This document shows, piece by piece, positions 1-8,010 of a stretch of 26,209 bases of DNA. Positions within the stretch are counted from its first letter, which is position 1; each line of letters opens with the position of its first letter. Below the pieces are notes generated by a model. That model searched no databases. It saw only the letters and a program-made list of their open reading frames with translations, and had not been told where the DNA came from. Location: the NCBI GenBank assembly GCA_002409285.1, contig DHUT01000011.1:1-26209 (forward strand), written 5' to 3'. Source of the stretch: Firmicutes bacterium UBA5227 (GTDB lineage: Bacteria; Bacillota; Clostridia; Tissierellales; Sedimentibacteraceae). The position numbers were made by a program, and so were the translations under genes.

Positions 1-52
1 GGTTAAGTGTGAACAGTAACAACTAAATTGAAATTGTATGAATGAGCAGAGC

Positions 53-86
53 TGTACCATTGACATGAAATTACATCAATGGTACA
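53..86. repeat. 11-bp perfect inverted repeat over the promoter
   Basis: The arms TGTACCATTGA (53-63) and TCAATGGTACA (76-86) are exact reverse complements separated by 12 nt. The left arm covers part of the -35 box and the right arm part of the -10 box. This placement fits an operator for a dimeric repressor. It could instead be a hairpin ending an upstream transcript, but no T-run follows it. Confidence 0.7.
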
Positions 87-88
87 AT
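60..88 (+). promoter_or_regulatory. sigma-A promoter of the cobalamin riboswitch operon
   Basis: A perfect -35 box TTGACA (60-65) is followed after exactly 17 nt by TACAAT (83-88), one base off the -10 consensus. Transcription would start near 95, just upstream of the cobalamin aptamer, so the riboswitch is wholly inside the leader. It is the only strong promoter seen before the first gene. Confidence 0.8.
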
Positions 89-110
89 ACTATAAAATAA
101 ATACATTTGC

Positions 111-215
111 AATATCATTATTTATGTTGCGGAATCAGGTGTGAATCCTGAACAATCGGGTTACTGTGTTGCCTGCCGATGGTGGGGCTTAGTCAGATAC
201 GTGCTTAAATAATTG
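111..215 (+). promoter_or_regulatory. cobalamin (AdoCbl) riboswitch aptamer
   Basis: The conserved core is readable: GGAATCAGGTGTGAATCC near 131-148 followed by the ACTGT element, and a B12 box AGTCAGATACGTGC at 191-204. A P1 stem closes the element: ATTATTTA (117-124) pairs with TAAATAAT (206-213). Aptamers of this family bind coenzyme B12 and usually switch off downstream uptake genes when it is plentiful. It lies between the promoter and the surface-protein/ECF transporter genes, which supports cobalamin as the transported substrate. Confidence 0.85.
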
Positions 216-219
216 TAGT

Positions 220-242
220 ATTATTTTCCGGCGAAAAATAAT
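220..242 (+). promoter_or_regulatory. candidate switching hairpin of the riboswitch leader
   Basis: Positions 220-227 (ATTATTTT) pair with 235-242 (AAAATAAT) to form an 8-bp stem. The right-hand part also contains GCGAAAAA (231-238), which is the exact complement of TTTTTCGC (310-317) in the loop side of the terminator hairpin. The two pairings exclude each other, so this stretch could act as the antiterminator strand. This is inferred from complementarity only. Confidence 0.4.
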
Positions 243-300
243 TTACAGGTCAAGCGTTTAATCATTAATTTATCTGATTATTCAACAGTTTGGTACAAGG

Positions 301-338
301 ACACCTGCATTTTTCGCTAAATGCAGGTGTTGTTATTT
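301..338 (+). terminator. terminator-like hairpin of the riboswitch expression platform
   Basis: ACACCTGCATTT (301-312) and AAATGCAGGTGT (319-330) form a perfect 12-bp stem with a 6-nt loop, followed by a T-rich but interrupted tail (TGTTATTT). It lies 33 nt before the first start codon and just upstream of that gene's GGAGG. It most likely ends transcription when the aptamer is bound. Confidence 0.75.
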
Positions 339-362
339 ATAAAATGATTTGGAGGAAATCAA

Positions 363-2033
363 ATGAAAAAAACAGGCAAGGTCTATTTAACGCTGCTCAT
401 GGCATTTATTATGGTTGTAAGCAGTATTACACCTGCATTTGCTGTTGAAGATGCAGTTCTTGACGAAGCCGTAAAAAGTACGGCTGAATATATGTACAAA
501 CAGGTTCCTAATCCCCAGGTTGGTTCCATAGGAGGAGAATGGGCAGTTATTGGTCTGGCACGTTCAGGCTATGAGGTTTCGGAGGAATATTATCAGAAAT
601 ACTACTCCACAGTTGAAAAATATGTGAAATCACTGGACGGAAATCTTCATGACAAGAAATATACCGAGTATTCACGACTTATAGTTGCACTTACTTCAAT
701 AGGCAAGGATCCGACTGATGTGGCAGGCTACAATCTTTTGACTGCACTGGGGGATTATGATAAGACTATATGGCAGGGTCTGAACGGTCCTATATGGGCG
801 CTTATTGCTCTTGATTCAGGGAATTATCCCATGCCGCAGAATTCGTCTGCTAAAACACAAGCAACCCGTGAAATGTACATACAGCGAATTCTTGATTGCC
901 AGCTTCCTGACGGTGGATGGTCCTTGTTTGGAGGTACTGAAAGTGCCGATGTGGGAGATGGAGTGTCAGATCCTGATATAACGGGAATGGCTCTGCAGGC
1001 TCTTGCAAAATATCAGGACAGAGAAGCAGTGAAAAAGGCTACAGGTGAAGCTCTACAATGCATTTCAGAAATGCAGAATGGAAAGGGAGGGTTCTCAAGC
1101 TGGGGAACGGAAAATTCCGAAAGCTGCGTGCAGATAGTTGTGGCTCTTGCAGAACTTGGAATTTCTCTTGACGATGCAAGGTTTGTTAAAAACGGAAATA
1201 CAACACTTGACAATCTGATGACTTACTATTCAAAGGGCAATGGTTTTTTACATACCAAAAGCGGAAGCGGATCAAATCAGATGGCGGCTGAACAGGGATT
1301 TTACGGAATCGTTGCGGCACAGCGATTAAGAGATGGGAAAAGCAGTCTGTACCGCATGAGCGATTCGGTGAAGGTTGAAGGCTCAACACCTGAGTATGAA
1401 GCGGGAAGTGGTCTTTCTGGGAAAAATTCTGCTGTGACTTCAAGACCCATAACTTCGCCAGGGCGTACTTTCGACGATATTACCGGAGTAAATGCCCACA
1501 AGAATCAGACTGCCATAGAAGCGCTGGCTTCAAGAGGAATAATTAACGGAAAGTCTGAAAAAGCTTTTGAACCTGATGCTACAATGACTCGTGCAGAGTT
1601 TGCAACCATAGTTGTTCAGGGACTTGGGCTTGTACCTGAAGCTAACGGTAAATTTACGGATGTTTTATCAGGAGCGTGGTATGCTGCTTACATAGGAACT
1701 GCTAATAGCTACGGAATTGTAAACGGAAACAGCTCAACTACCTTTAACCCTAACGGTACTATAACAAGACAGGAGGCGGCGGCAATGGTTGCACGTGCTG
1801 CTAAGCTGTGCGGAATGGATACGCAGGTTGACAGTGCTGCTGTACGTGACGTTCTGGCTCAGTTTACTGATTATGTTAAAACTGACGAATGGGCTCGTGA
1901 ATCACTGGCATTTTGCTATAAGGAGAATATACTTAATCAGGACGACCTGGAGATACAGCCTGATGTATCCATAAAAAGATGTGAAATAGCACAGATGCTG
2001 TTTAATATGCTGGGACTTGCAAACCTTCTGTAG
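363..2033 (+). CDS. SLH-anchored alpha/alpha-toroid protein, transcobalamin N-domain-like
   Basis: A 556-residue exported surface protein, probably a cobalamin-capturing lipid-free binding protein. Residues 1-27 are a signal peptide ending AFA. Residues about 30-330 are a helical toroid of the squalene-cyclase/prenyltransferase repeat type (blocks LPDGGWSLFG, DITGMALQALAKY, GKGGFSSWG, CVQIVVALAELGI, NQMAAEQGFYGIV). This fold is also the N-terminal domain of animal intrinsic factor and transcobalamin. After a linker, three SLH domains (about 368-425, 430-490, 500-555) would tie it to cell-wall polysaccharide. The ATG has GGAGG 7 nt upstream. It is the first gene after the riboswitch and is followed by a DUF4430 protein, the other half of the transcobalamin layout. 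Direct cobalamin binding is inferred from architecture, leader and neighbours; enzymatic activity is unlikely because no prenyltransferase metal or cyclase acid motif is evident. Confidence 0.8.
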   Translation: MKKTGKVYLTLLMAFIMVVSSITPAFAVEDAVLDEAVKSTAEYMYKQVPNPQVGSIGGEWAVIGLARSGYEVSEEYYQKYYSTVEKYVKSLDGNLHDKKYTEYSRLIVALTSIGKDPTDVAGYNLLTALGDYDKTIWQGLNGPIWALIALDSGNYPMPQNSSAKTQATREMYIQRILDCQLPDGGWSLFGGTESADVGDGVSDPDITGMALQALAKYQDREAVKKATGEALQCISEMQNGKGGFSSWGTENSESCVQIVVALAELGISLDDARFVKNGNTTLDNLMTYYSKGNGFLHTKSGSGSNQMAAEQGFYGIVAAQRLRDGKSSLYRMSDSVKVEGSTPEYEAGSGLSGKNSAVTSRPITSPGRTFDDITGVNAHKNQTAIEALASRGIINGKSEKAFEPDATMTRAEFATIVVQGLGLVPEANGKFTDVLSGAWYAAYIGTANSYGIVNGNSSTTFNPNGTITRQEAAAMVARAAKLCGMDTQVDSAAVRDVLAQFTDYVKTDEWARESLAFCYKENILNQDDLEIQPDVSIKRCEIAQMLFNMLGLANLL

Positions 2034-2060
2034 TGGTTTAACTTTAAACGGAGGAATGGA

Positions 2061-3056
2061 TTGAAATTTAAATTTACAAAAAATAAAGTAATTGCCGCAG
2101 TTTTGATAGTTATTGTCCTTGCGGCGGCGTTCTGGTATGGAGGAGGTGCACCGGGTCTTCAGGGATGGAGGGTTTCCTCTTCATCCCCCGGTGATACTCA
2201 GGAATTTAACACTGATGAAAAATTAAATAGTAATGAACAGGCAAAGAATCAGGATGGTACCGGGATTTTCGGCAATAATTCGGACAACTCCGGTAATTTG
2301 AATGACGATGATAAACAGGACGATGCCTGCATACCTGAGGATGTTGCTGATGAAACTGAAAAATCCACAGGATCTGAAAAAAATGATACAAGTCCGACCG
2401 AAGGCGTCGAGTCCCGTCCCGGAGGCTTGGAAGGTGATCTTTCTGCAGCTGAAAAGACTGAGCTTGCCAGGGAGATGGCAGGAGGCAGTTCTCCGGGTGT
2501 TGAAAAGGGTTCAAAGAGCTATTCGGAATCTCAGGGAATGGTTATTGATACTACAACGGGCAAGGATAAGTATCTGACGGATCCTGTTCCTGAGGGCAAG
2601 CCTGTGCCGGTGGAGCCTGAAAATGTTGAAATTTCTGATATTGAGCATACATGTACTCTTTCTGTCCGCTGTGACACTATTATTGACAATATTGACTGGC
2701 TTGATAGGGAGAAGGTGGAGCTTGTTCCTGAGGATGGGGTGATTTTTGCAACTGCTGAGGTTACCTTTTATGAGGGAGAAAGCGTGTTTAATGTGCTGCA
2801 AAGAGAAATGAAAAAAGCAAAAATTCATATGGAATTTGTCAATACCCCCGTGTTTAATTCCGCATATATAGAGGGTATAAATAATCTTTATGAGTTTGAC
2901 TGCGGAGAACTTTCGGGATGGATGTACAAGGTTAACGGCTGGTTTCCGAACTACGGCTGTTCAAGATACCAGCTAAGGGAAGGAGATACGGTAGAATGGG
3001 TTTATACCTGCAGCTTAGGTATTGATGTGGGTGGATATTATGCTACCGGAGAGTAA
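2061..3056 (+). CDS. membrane-anchored DUF4430 (transcobalamin C-domain-like) protein
   Basis: A 331-residue protein starting at TTG (2061) with GGAGG 6 nt upstream. A short basic N-terminus and a hydrophobic segment (about 8-27) act as a signal anchor. Residues about 30-190 are a low-complexity linker rich in Asp, Asn, Ser, Glu and Gly, long enough to cross the cell wall. Residues about 200-325 form a DUF4430 domain with GWMYKVNGWFPNYGC, a YQLREGD turn and VEWVYT. DUF4430 is the C-terminal domain of intrinsic factor and transcobalamin, where it caps the corrinoid held by the toroid. The preceding gene encodes the toroid and the next genes the ECF transporter. The pair may work as a split cobalamin receptor that passes the vitamin to the membrane; that role is inferred. 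Confidence 0.8.
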   Translation: MKFKFTKNKVIAAVLIVIVLAAAFWYGGGAPGLQGWRVSSSSPGDTQEFNTDEKLNSNEQAKNQDGTGIFGNNSDNSGNLNDDDKQDDACIPEDVADETEKSTGSEKNDTSPTEGVESRPGGLEGDLSAAEKTELAREMAGGSSPGVEKGSKSYSESQGMVIDTTTGKDKYLTDPVPEGKPVPVEPENVEISDIEHTCTLSVRCDTIIDNIDWLDREKVELVPEDGVIFATAEVTFYEGESVFNVLQREMKKAKIHMEFVNTPVFNSAYIEGINNLYEFDCGELSGWMYKVNGWFPNYGCSRYQLREGDTVEWVYTCSLGIDVGGYYATGE

Positions 3057-3057
3057 T

Positions 3058-3948
3058 ATGAGAGATGCATTTTCTTCTTACCACCCATTGGTGAATTTTT
3101 CATATTTTACATTTGTGTTTGCTTTTTCAATGGTATTCATGCATCCTGTCTGCCTGGGTATTTCTCTAATGTGTGCATTTATATACTCCATATATTTGAA
3201 GGGAAGTCGTGCGGTGAAATTTAATTTTAAGTTTCTTCTGCCCACAATGCTGATTACGGCTGTCATGAATCCTGCCTTTAATCATGAGGGAGCAACTATA
3301 TTGACCTATCTGCACTCGGGGAACCCTCTTACCCTTGAATCAATAGTCTATGGTATTGCGGCTTCAGCCATGCTCTCGGCAATGGTATGCTGGTTTTCCT
3401 GCTATAATGAAATTATGACTTCGGACAAGTTTGTGTATTTGTTTGGCAGGATAATTCCATCACTGTCTCTGATACTTTCCATGTCCCTTAGGTTTGTTCC
3501 AAAGTTTAAGGCTCATATAAAAGAAGTGTCTCAGGCACAGAGATGCATAGGAAGGGATGTATCAAACGGAGGAATTATGGAGCGGGCAAGGCATGGCGTT
3601 ACTATTTTGTCCATAATGATTACATGGGCTCTTGAAAATGCTATTGAAACTGCAGACAGCATGAAAAGCAGGGGATATGGATTGGCAGGTCGAACAGCCT
3701 TTTCACTTTACAGACTGGATAATAGAGATAAAAAAGCATTGGGAGTAATATTTGTTTTAGGGTTTTTTGTTTTGACCGGAGGAATACTCGGGGGATTGAA
3801 GTGGAGGTATTTTCCCACCATGAAGGGAAAAGCCTCCGGTATTTTCAGTGTGAGCCTTTGGCTTGCATACCTGGGACTTTGCCTTGTCCCGGTTATTGTT
3901 GATAGAGTGGAGGAGCACCAATGGAAAGCTACACAATCAAAAATTTAA
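3058..3948 (+). CDS. ecfT: ECF transporter transmembrane component EcfT
   Basis: A 296-residue polytopic membrane protein that couples ATP hydrolysis by the ECF ATPases to movement of the substrate-binding S-component. The chosen ATG at 3058 has GGAG 6 nt upstream and lies just past the DUF4430 stop; an earlier in-frame ATG at 3022 would overlap that gene and lacks a good site. Several hydrophobic helices are visible. The cytoplasmic coupling region has the EcfT signatures SLRFVPKFKAHIKEVSQAQR and ETADSMKSRGYG, the Ala-Arg-Gly type motifs that contact the ATPases. It overlaps the next gene, the A-A-S fusion, by 28 nt, so the two are probably translated together. Being inside a cobalamin-riboswitch operon suggests it is dedicated to cobalamin and is not the general group II EcfT. 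Confidence 0.85.
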   Translation: MRDAFSSYHPLVNFSYFTFVFAFSMVFMHPVCLGISLMCAFIYSIYLKGSRAVKFNFKFLLPTMLITAVMNPAFNHEGATILTYLHSGNPLTLESIVYGIAASAMLSAMVCWFSCYNEIMTSDKFVYLFGRIIPSLSLILSMSLRFVPKFKAHIKEVSQAQRCIGRDVSNGGIMERARHGVTILSIMITWALENAIETADSMKSRGYGLAGRTAFSLYRLDNRDKKALGVIFVLGFFVLTGGILGGLKWRYFPTMKGKASGIFSVSLWLAYLGLCLVPVIVDRVEEHQWKATQSKI

Positions 3949-6689
3949 TGTTTTCATATCCCGAGCAGGAAAGGCTTGCTCTTAATGATGTTTCATTCGG
4001 CGTACAGAAGGGGCAATTTTTAGTGCTTTGCGGACCTTCAGGCTGTGGCAAGACCACTCTTTTGAGGCAGCTTAAAACCGTCCTTGCTCCCCACGGAACT
4101 AAAAGCGGCAGCATTTATTTTGAAGGAAGGCTGCTTGAGGAGCTTGAACAGCGTGAGCAGTCATCACATATAGGCTTTGTCATGCAAAGTCCTGAAAATC
4201 AGATTGTAACAGACAAGGTGTGGCATGAACTGGCCTTCGGACTGGAGAGCCTGGGCTATGACACTCCCTCAATACGGCTTCGTGTTGCAGAAATGGCGTC
4301 ATTTTTCGGGATACAGAGCTGGTTTTACAAGAATGTTACCGAGCTTTCGGGAGGGCAGAAGCAGCTTCTTAATCTTGCTTCAATAATGGCAATGCAGCCT
4401 TCCGTACTTATACTGGACGAGCCCACAAGCCAGCTTGACCCTATAGCTGCAGCGGATTTTCTATCTACAGTGGGGAAAATAAACAGAGAGCTGGGAACCA
4501 CTGTTATCCTGACGGAGCATCGCTTAGAGGAAGCAATGCCGTTGGCGGACAGGGTGCTGGTAATGGATGAGGGCAAAATTATTGCCGACGGAACTCCAAA
4601 GGATGTAGGGCAGATGCTTGATCGGGAAAATCACAGGATGTTTTTGGCAATGCCTGTTCCTATGCGTGTTTATGCCCGGGTTCCAAATGCTTTGGAATGC
4701 CCTGTTACTGTCAGGGATGGGCGTGAATGGCTGGACTCATATTCAGAAAATCATCCGCTGAACAGGGAAAAAGTTAATGCAAACAACGAAAATAGAGGGT
4801 TGGCTGCCTGTTCTTCAGATAAGGCTCCTTCTGTGGAGCTTCGCGATGCATGGTTCAGGTATGACAGGGAGCTTCCTGATGTGGTAAAGGGTGCGTCTTT
4901 CTCAGCATATCCCGGCGAACTTCTGGCAATTTTAGGGGGAAACGGAACAGGAAAATCCACCACATTATCTTTGCTTTCTGGCATAAACCGTCCTTACAGA
5001 GGAAGGGTTTTTCTTAATGGAAAGGAAATTTCTGATATACCCGACAGTGAGAAATTTAATGGAATGCTTGGTGTGCTTCCCCAGAATCCTCAGTCTCTGT
5101 TCGTAAAAAAAACGGTTGAGCTTGATTTGTATGAAATGCTTAAAAGCAGAAAGCTCCCCAGGGAGGAGCAGGAGAAGAGGGTGAATAAGGTTTCAAGGCT
5201 GTGTGAGCTGACACAGCTTATGGGCAGGCATCCGTATGACTTGTCCGGAGGAGAACAGCAGAGAGCAGCGCTGGCAAAGGTGCTTTTGCTTGAACCGGAA
5301 ATCCTGTTCCTGGATGAACCTACCAAGGGAATGGATGCGGAGTTTAAACAGCAGTTTGCATCTATTCTCAAAAGGCTTCTTTCCCGGGGAGTAACTGTTG
5401 TTATGGTAAGTCACGATATTGAGTTTTGTGCCCGCTATGCAAATCGCTGTGCATTGTTTTTTGACGGCGGAATTGTAACAGAGGGCACGCCTGTGGAATT
5501 TTTTTCCGGAAACAGCTTTTATACCACTGCCGCAAACCGCATGGCGAGGCATCTTCTGCCTGATGCTGTTACCGCTGAGGACATAATATGTGCCTGTGGA
5601 GGTAAGCTCTTACCGGATGATTCTGATACCGGCAGTTATGATAATTATGATTTATATGACGTGGATGATATTGAGAATAGCATGCCGGAGGATTTAAAGG
5701 ATGGCACTAATGATAAAAAATCTCTCCTAAAAATGGTAACAGGTATAATTTCTTTGCTTGTTATGGTTGTTACCGCCTACAAAGCGTTCCCTTTTATTTC
5801 TCACTATGCCTGGTCAGAGTTTACGGGAAGCAGAGATATATTTGATGCAGGATATTCACAGGATCAGCTTAAGTACGTTATTTTAATTTTATTGTTCACT
5901 GTTTCTGCAATAGTATTTTTTATGTCTGTTTTTCAAAGGCAGAAAGCTCCGCCTCGGTCTGTTATTCAGGTTCCCAAAGACAAAAGGCGTTTGTCAAAAC
6001 GCACTGCCGCAGCGGCATTTTTAATACTACTTTTAATACCTCTGACAATTTTTATAGGGGTGTTTTATCTTAAGGACCGAAAGTATTATTTCATATCTCT
6101 TCTCATTATATTAGAGACAATGATTCCCTTTGTTATGATTTTTGAGGGACGAAAACCTCAGGCAAGAGAGCTAATAATTATTGCGGTGCTTTGTGCCATA
6201 GGTGTTGCCGGCCGGGGAGCGTTTTTTATGATTCCGCAGTTTAAGCCTGTTGCTGCTCTGGTTATTATTTCGGGTGTGGCGTTCGGAGGCGAAAGCGGGT
6301 TTCTTGTGGGAGCCGTAACCATGTTTGTGTCTAATATGTTTTTCGGTCAGGGACCTTTGACTCCCTGGCAGATGTTTGCCATGGGGATAATAGGATTTTT
6401 GTCCGGGGTGCTGTTTAAAAAAGGATTGCTAAGGCGTGATAGGGTTTCCCTTGCGGTGTTTGGAGGAATTGTGGTGTTCCTTGTTTACGGAGGTATTATG
6501 AATCCTGCCTCGGCACTTACATTTCAGTACAAGGTAACCCGGCAGTCTGTTTTCACCTCAATGGTTATGGGAGTTCCCTTTGACCTGGTTCATGCGGCAG
6601 CAACGGTATTTTTTCTGATGGTTGCAGGTGAACCAATGCTTGAAAAGCTGGACAGAATAAAGGTTAAGTACGGATTGATGGAAGATTAA
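3921..6689 (+). CDS. fused ECF ATPase-ATPase-S-component, probable cobalamin importer
   Basis: A 922-residue protein that combines in one chain what ECF systems usually split over three. The first ATPase has Walker A GPSGCGKT (38-45), signature LSGGQ (142-146) and Walker B LILDEP (163-168). The second has GGNGTGKST (339-347), LSGGE (441-445) and LFLDEP (461-466). After an acidic linker (about 565-600), residues 601-922 are membrane helices. The last about 170 residues, from the RELIIIAVLCAIG segment through GESGFLVGAVTMFVSNMFFG, look like an ECF S-component. The extra four helices before it are not typical of an S-component and may be scaffolding. The start ATG has GGAGG 9 nt upstream. Together with EcfT it would form a complete importer. 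Cobalamin as substrate is inferred from the riboswitch and the surface proteins. Confidence 0.85.
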   Translation: MESYTIKNLMFSYPEQERLALNDVSFGVQKGQFLVLCGPSGCGKTTLLRQLKTVLAPHGTKSGSIYFEGRLLEELEQREQSSHIGFVMQSPENQIVTDKVWHELAFGLESLGYDTPSIRLRVAEMASFFGIQSWFYKNVTELSGGQKQLLNLASIMAMQPSVLILDEPTSQLDPIAAADFLSTVGKINRELGTTVILTEHRLEEAMPLADRVLVMDEGKIIADGTPKDVGQMLDRENHRMFLAMPVPMRVYARVPNALECPVTVRDGREWLDSYSENHPLNREKVNANNENRGLAACSSDKAPSVELRDAWFRYDRELPDVVKGASFSAYPGELLAILGGNGTGKSTTLSLLSGINRPYRGRVFLNGKEISDIPDSEKFNGMLGVLPQNPQSLFVKKTVELDLYEMLKSRKLPREEQEKRVNKVSRLCELTQLMGRHPYDLSGGEQQRAALAKVLLLEPEILFLDEPTKGMDAEFKQQFASILKRLLSRGVTVVMVSHDIEFCARYANRCALFFDGGIVTEGTPVEFFSGNSFYTTAANRMARHLLPDAVTAEDIICACGGKLLPDDSDTGSYDNYDLYDVDDIENSMPEDLKDGTNDKKSLLKMVTGIISLLVMVVTAYKAFPFISHYAWSEFTGSRDIFDAGYSQDQLKYVILILLFTVSAIVFFMSVFQRQKAPPRSVIQVPKDKRRLSKRTAAAAFLILLLIPLTIFIGVFYLKDRKYYFISLLIILETMIPFVMIFEGRKPQARELIIIAVLCAIGVAGRGAFFMIPQFKPVAALVIISGVAFGGESGFLVGAVTMFVSNMFFGQGPLTPWQMFAMGIIGFLSGVLFKKGLLRRDRVSLAVFGGIVVFLVYGGIMNPASALTFQYKVTRQSVFTSMVMGVPFDLVHAAATVFFLMVAGEPMLEKLDRIKVKYGLMED

Positions 6690-6707
6690 AAATTAAAGAT
6701 TAAAAAT
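6683..6707 (+). repeat. tandem 11-nt direct repeat after the ECF fusion gene
   Basis: AGATTAAAAAT occurs at 6683-6693 and again at 6697-6707, a 14-nt period that starts inside the last codons of the ECF gene. A third partial copy (AAAGATTA) follows at about 6711. It is AT-rich and looks like a local duplication. No terminator hairpin is seen between the ECF gene and mutA, so read-through into the mutase genes is expected. Confidence 0.6.
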
Positions 6708-6735
6708 CAAAAAGATTAGAGAAAGGTTGAATCAT

Positions 6736-8010
6736 ATGGAAGAACATAATAATTTAGAGGAAAAAATTATTTCAGAAGCATTTCCTTCGGTTTCTTTTGA
6801 CGAATTTCCTGTAACGGACTACGAAAAGTGGAAGGAAGAAGCAATAACTGCCTTGAAAGGAGGCTCCTTTGAAGAGTCTCTTTTTACAAAGACATACGAA
6901 GGAATAACACTGGAGCCTGTTTATACATCTGAGCACCCTGTTGTTGAAGACCATGAGCCGGAATATCCCGGATTATATGATTACATGAGGGGAACTAAAG
7001 CATCCGGGTATATTAAAAAGCCATGGACAGTTGCACAGGCTGCGGATGGATTCATACCCGACAAGGTTAACGAAATTTTAAAACGGGAGCTGCAAAGAGG
7101 CAGTGATGCTGTCAACATAACACTGTCTAAAGAAACACTCCATGGGAAAAAGCCATCTTTTGATACAAACAGTCTTAGCCTATGCACAGTACAGGATATG
7201 TGTTCCGCACTCAGTGAAATTCCGGTTGCGGAAAAGGAGATTCAGGTGTATGCGGGAAGCAGTTCTTCACCCGTTTTGGCCTTGTTTGCAGCGGAAGCTA
7301 TAGCTAATGGAAGGAAAGACAGCCTTAAATCTTATCATGGCTGTATCGGAGCAGATCCCATCGGTCTTTTGGCTGAAGACGGAAACCTGCCGTGTTTCAT
7401 TGATGAGTTATATGACGAAATGGCGCTGTCCATTTATTGGTGCAACAAGAATATGCCGGATTTAAAAACCATGCTGGTACGTGGGGACTGCTATCATAAC
7501 GGCGGTGCTAATGATGTTCAGGAGATTGCATACTGTGTGTCGGCGGCAATTGCATATATAGAGGCAATGCAAATCAGAGGATTGGATATAGACACTATTT
7601 GCAGACATATTAGGTTCAGTTTTTCCTTGGGTGGAAACTTTTTTATGGAAATAGCCAAGCTCCGTGCCGCCAAAAGAATCTGGGCTCAGATAGCCGCAGC
7701 TTACGGAGCGGGGGATGAAGCTCAGAAAATGGATATTTTTGCACGAACATCACATTTTACCGAAACTGTATATGACCCTGCGGTAAACATCCTTCGTACT
7801 ACCAGCCAGACTTTTTCGGGAGTTTTGGGTGGAGTTAACTCTTTGCAGGTGACACCTTACGATGATGCCCTTGGAACAAGTGATGAGCAGTCAAGGCGTA
7901 TTGCAAGAAACATTCAGCTTATGTTTCAAAATGAATTTGATATGCTGCATCCTGTGGATCCGGCAGGAGGCTCGTGGTATAGAAAGACTTACTGCAGAAC
8001 TTGCGGATAA
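6736..8010 (+). CDS. mutA: methylmalonyl-CoA mutase small subunit, N-terminal part (frameshifted)
   Basis: The catalytic-like TIM-barrel part of the small (beta) subunit of coenzyme-B12-dependent methylmalonyl-CoA mutase, which dimerises with MutB. The ATG at 6736 has AAAGG 9 nt upstream; the TTG at 6727 has no room for a site. The frame matches the family up to DPAGGSWY (about residue 415) and then runs into RKTYCRTCG and a stop at 8010, while the expected continuation IERLTAELADKIW lies in another frame at 7979. The substrate motif is degenerate (KKPWTVAQAAD where MutB has TRPWTVRQYAG), as usual for the non-catalytic subunit. As read, this piece lacks its C-terminal domain. Either the gene is inactive, or the sequence has a 2-nt error, or the frames are joined in translation. 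Confidence 0.85.
   Translation: MEEHNNLEEKIISEAFPSVSFDEFPVTDYEKWKEEAITALKGGSFEESLFTKTYEGITLEPVYTSEHPVVEDHEPEYPGLYDYMRGTKASGYIKKPWTVAQAADGFIPDKVNEILKRELQRGSDAVNITLSKETLHGKKPSFDTNSLSLCTVQDMCSALSEIPVAEKEIQVYAGSSSSPVLALFAAEAIANGRKDSLKSYHGCIGADPIGLLAEDGNLPCFIDELYDEMALSIYWCNKNMPDLKTMLVRGDCYHNGGANDVQEIAYCVSAAIAYIEAMQIRGLDIDTICRHIRFSFSLGGNFFMEIAKLRAAKRIWAQIAAAYGAGDEAQKMDIFARTSHFTETVYDPAVNILRTTSQTFSGVLGGVNSLQVTPYDDALGTSDEQSRRIARNIQLMFQNEFDMLHPVDPAGGSWYRKTYCRTCG
7975..7986 (+). other. site of apparent 2-nt frameshift in mutA
   Basis: The sequence reads TGGTATAGAA. The family expects Trp-Tyr-Ile-Glu, that is TGG TAT ATA GAA. One extra TA dinucleotide would restore a single frame through both halves, so the lesion looks like loss of one unit from a short TATATA run. 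No slippery heptamer or stimulatory structure is obvious here. Confidence 0.75.
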
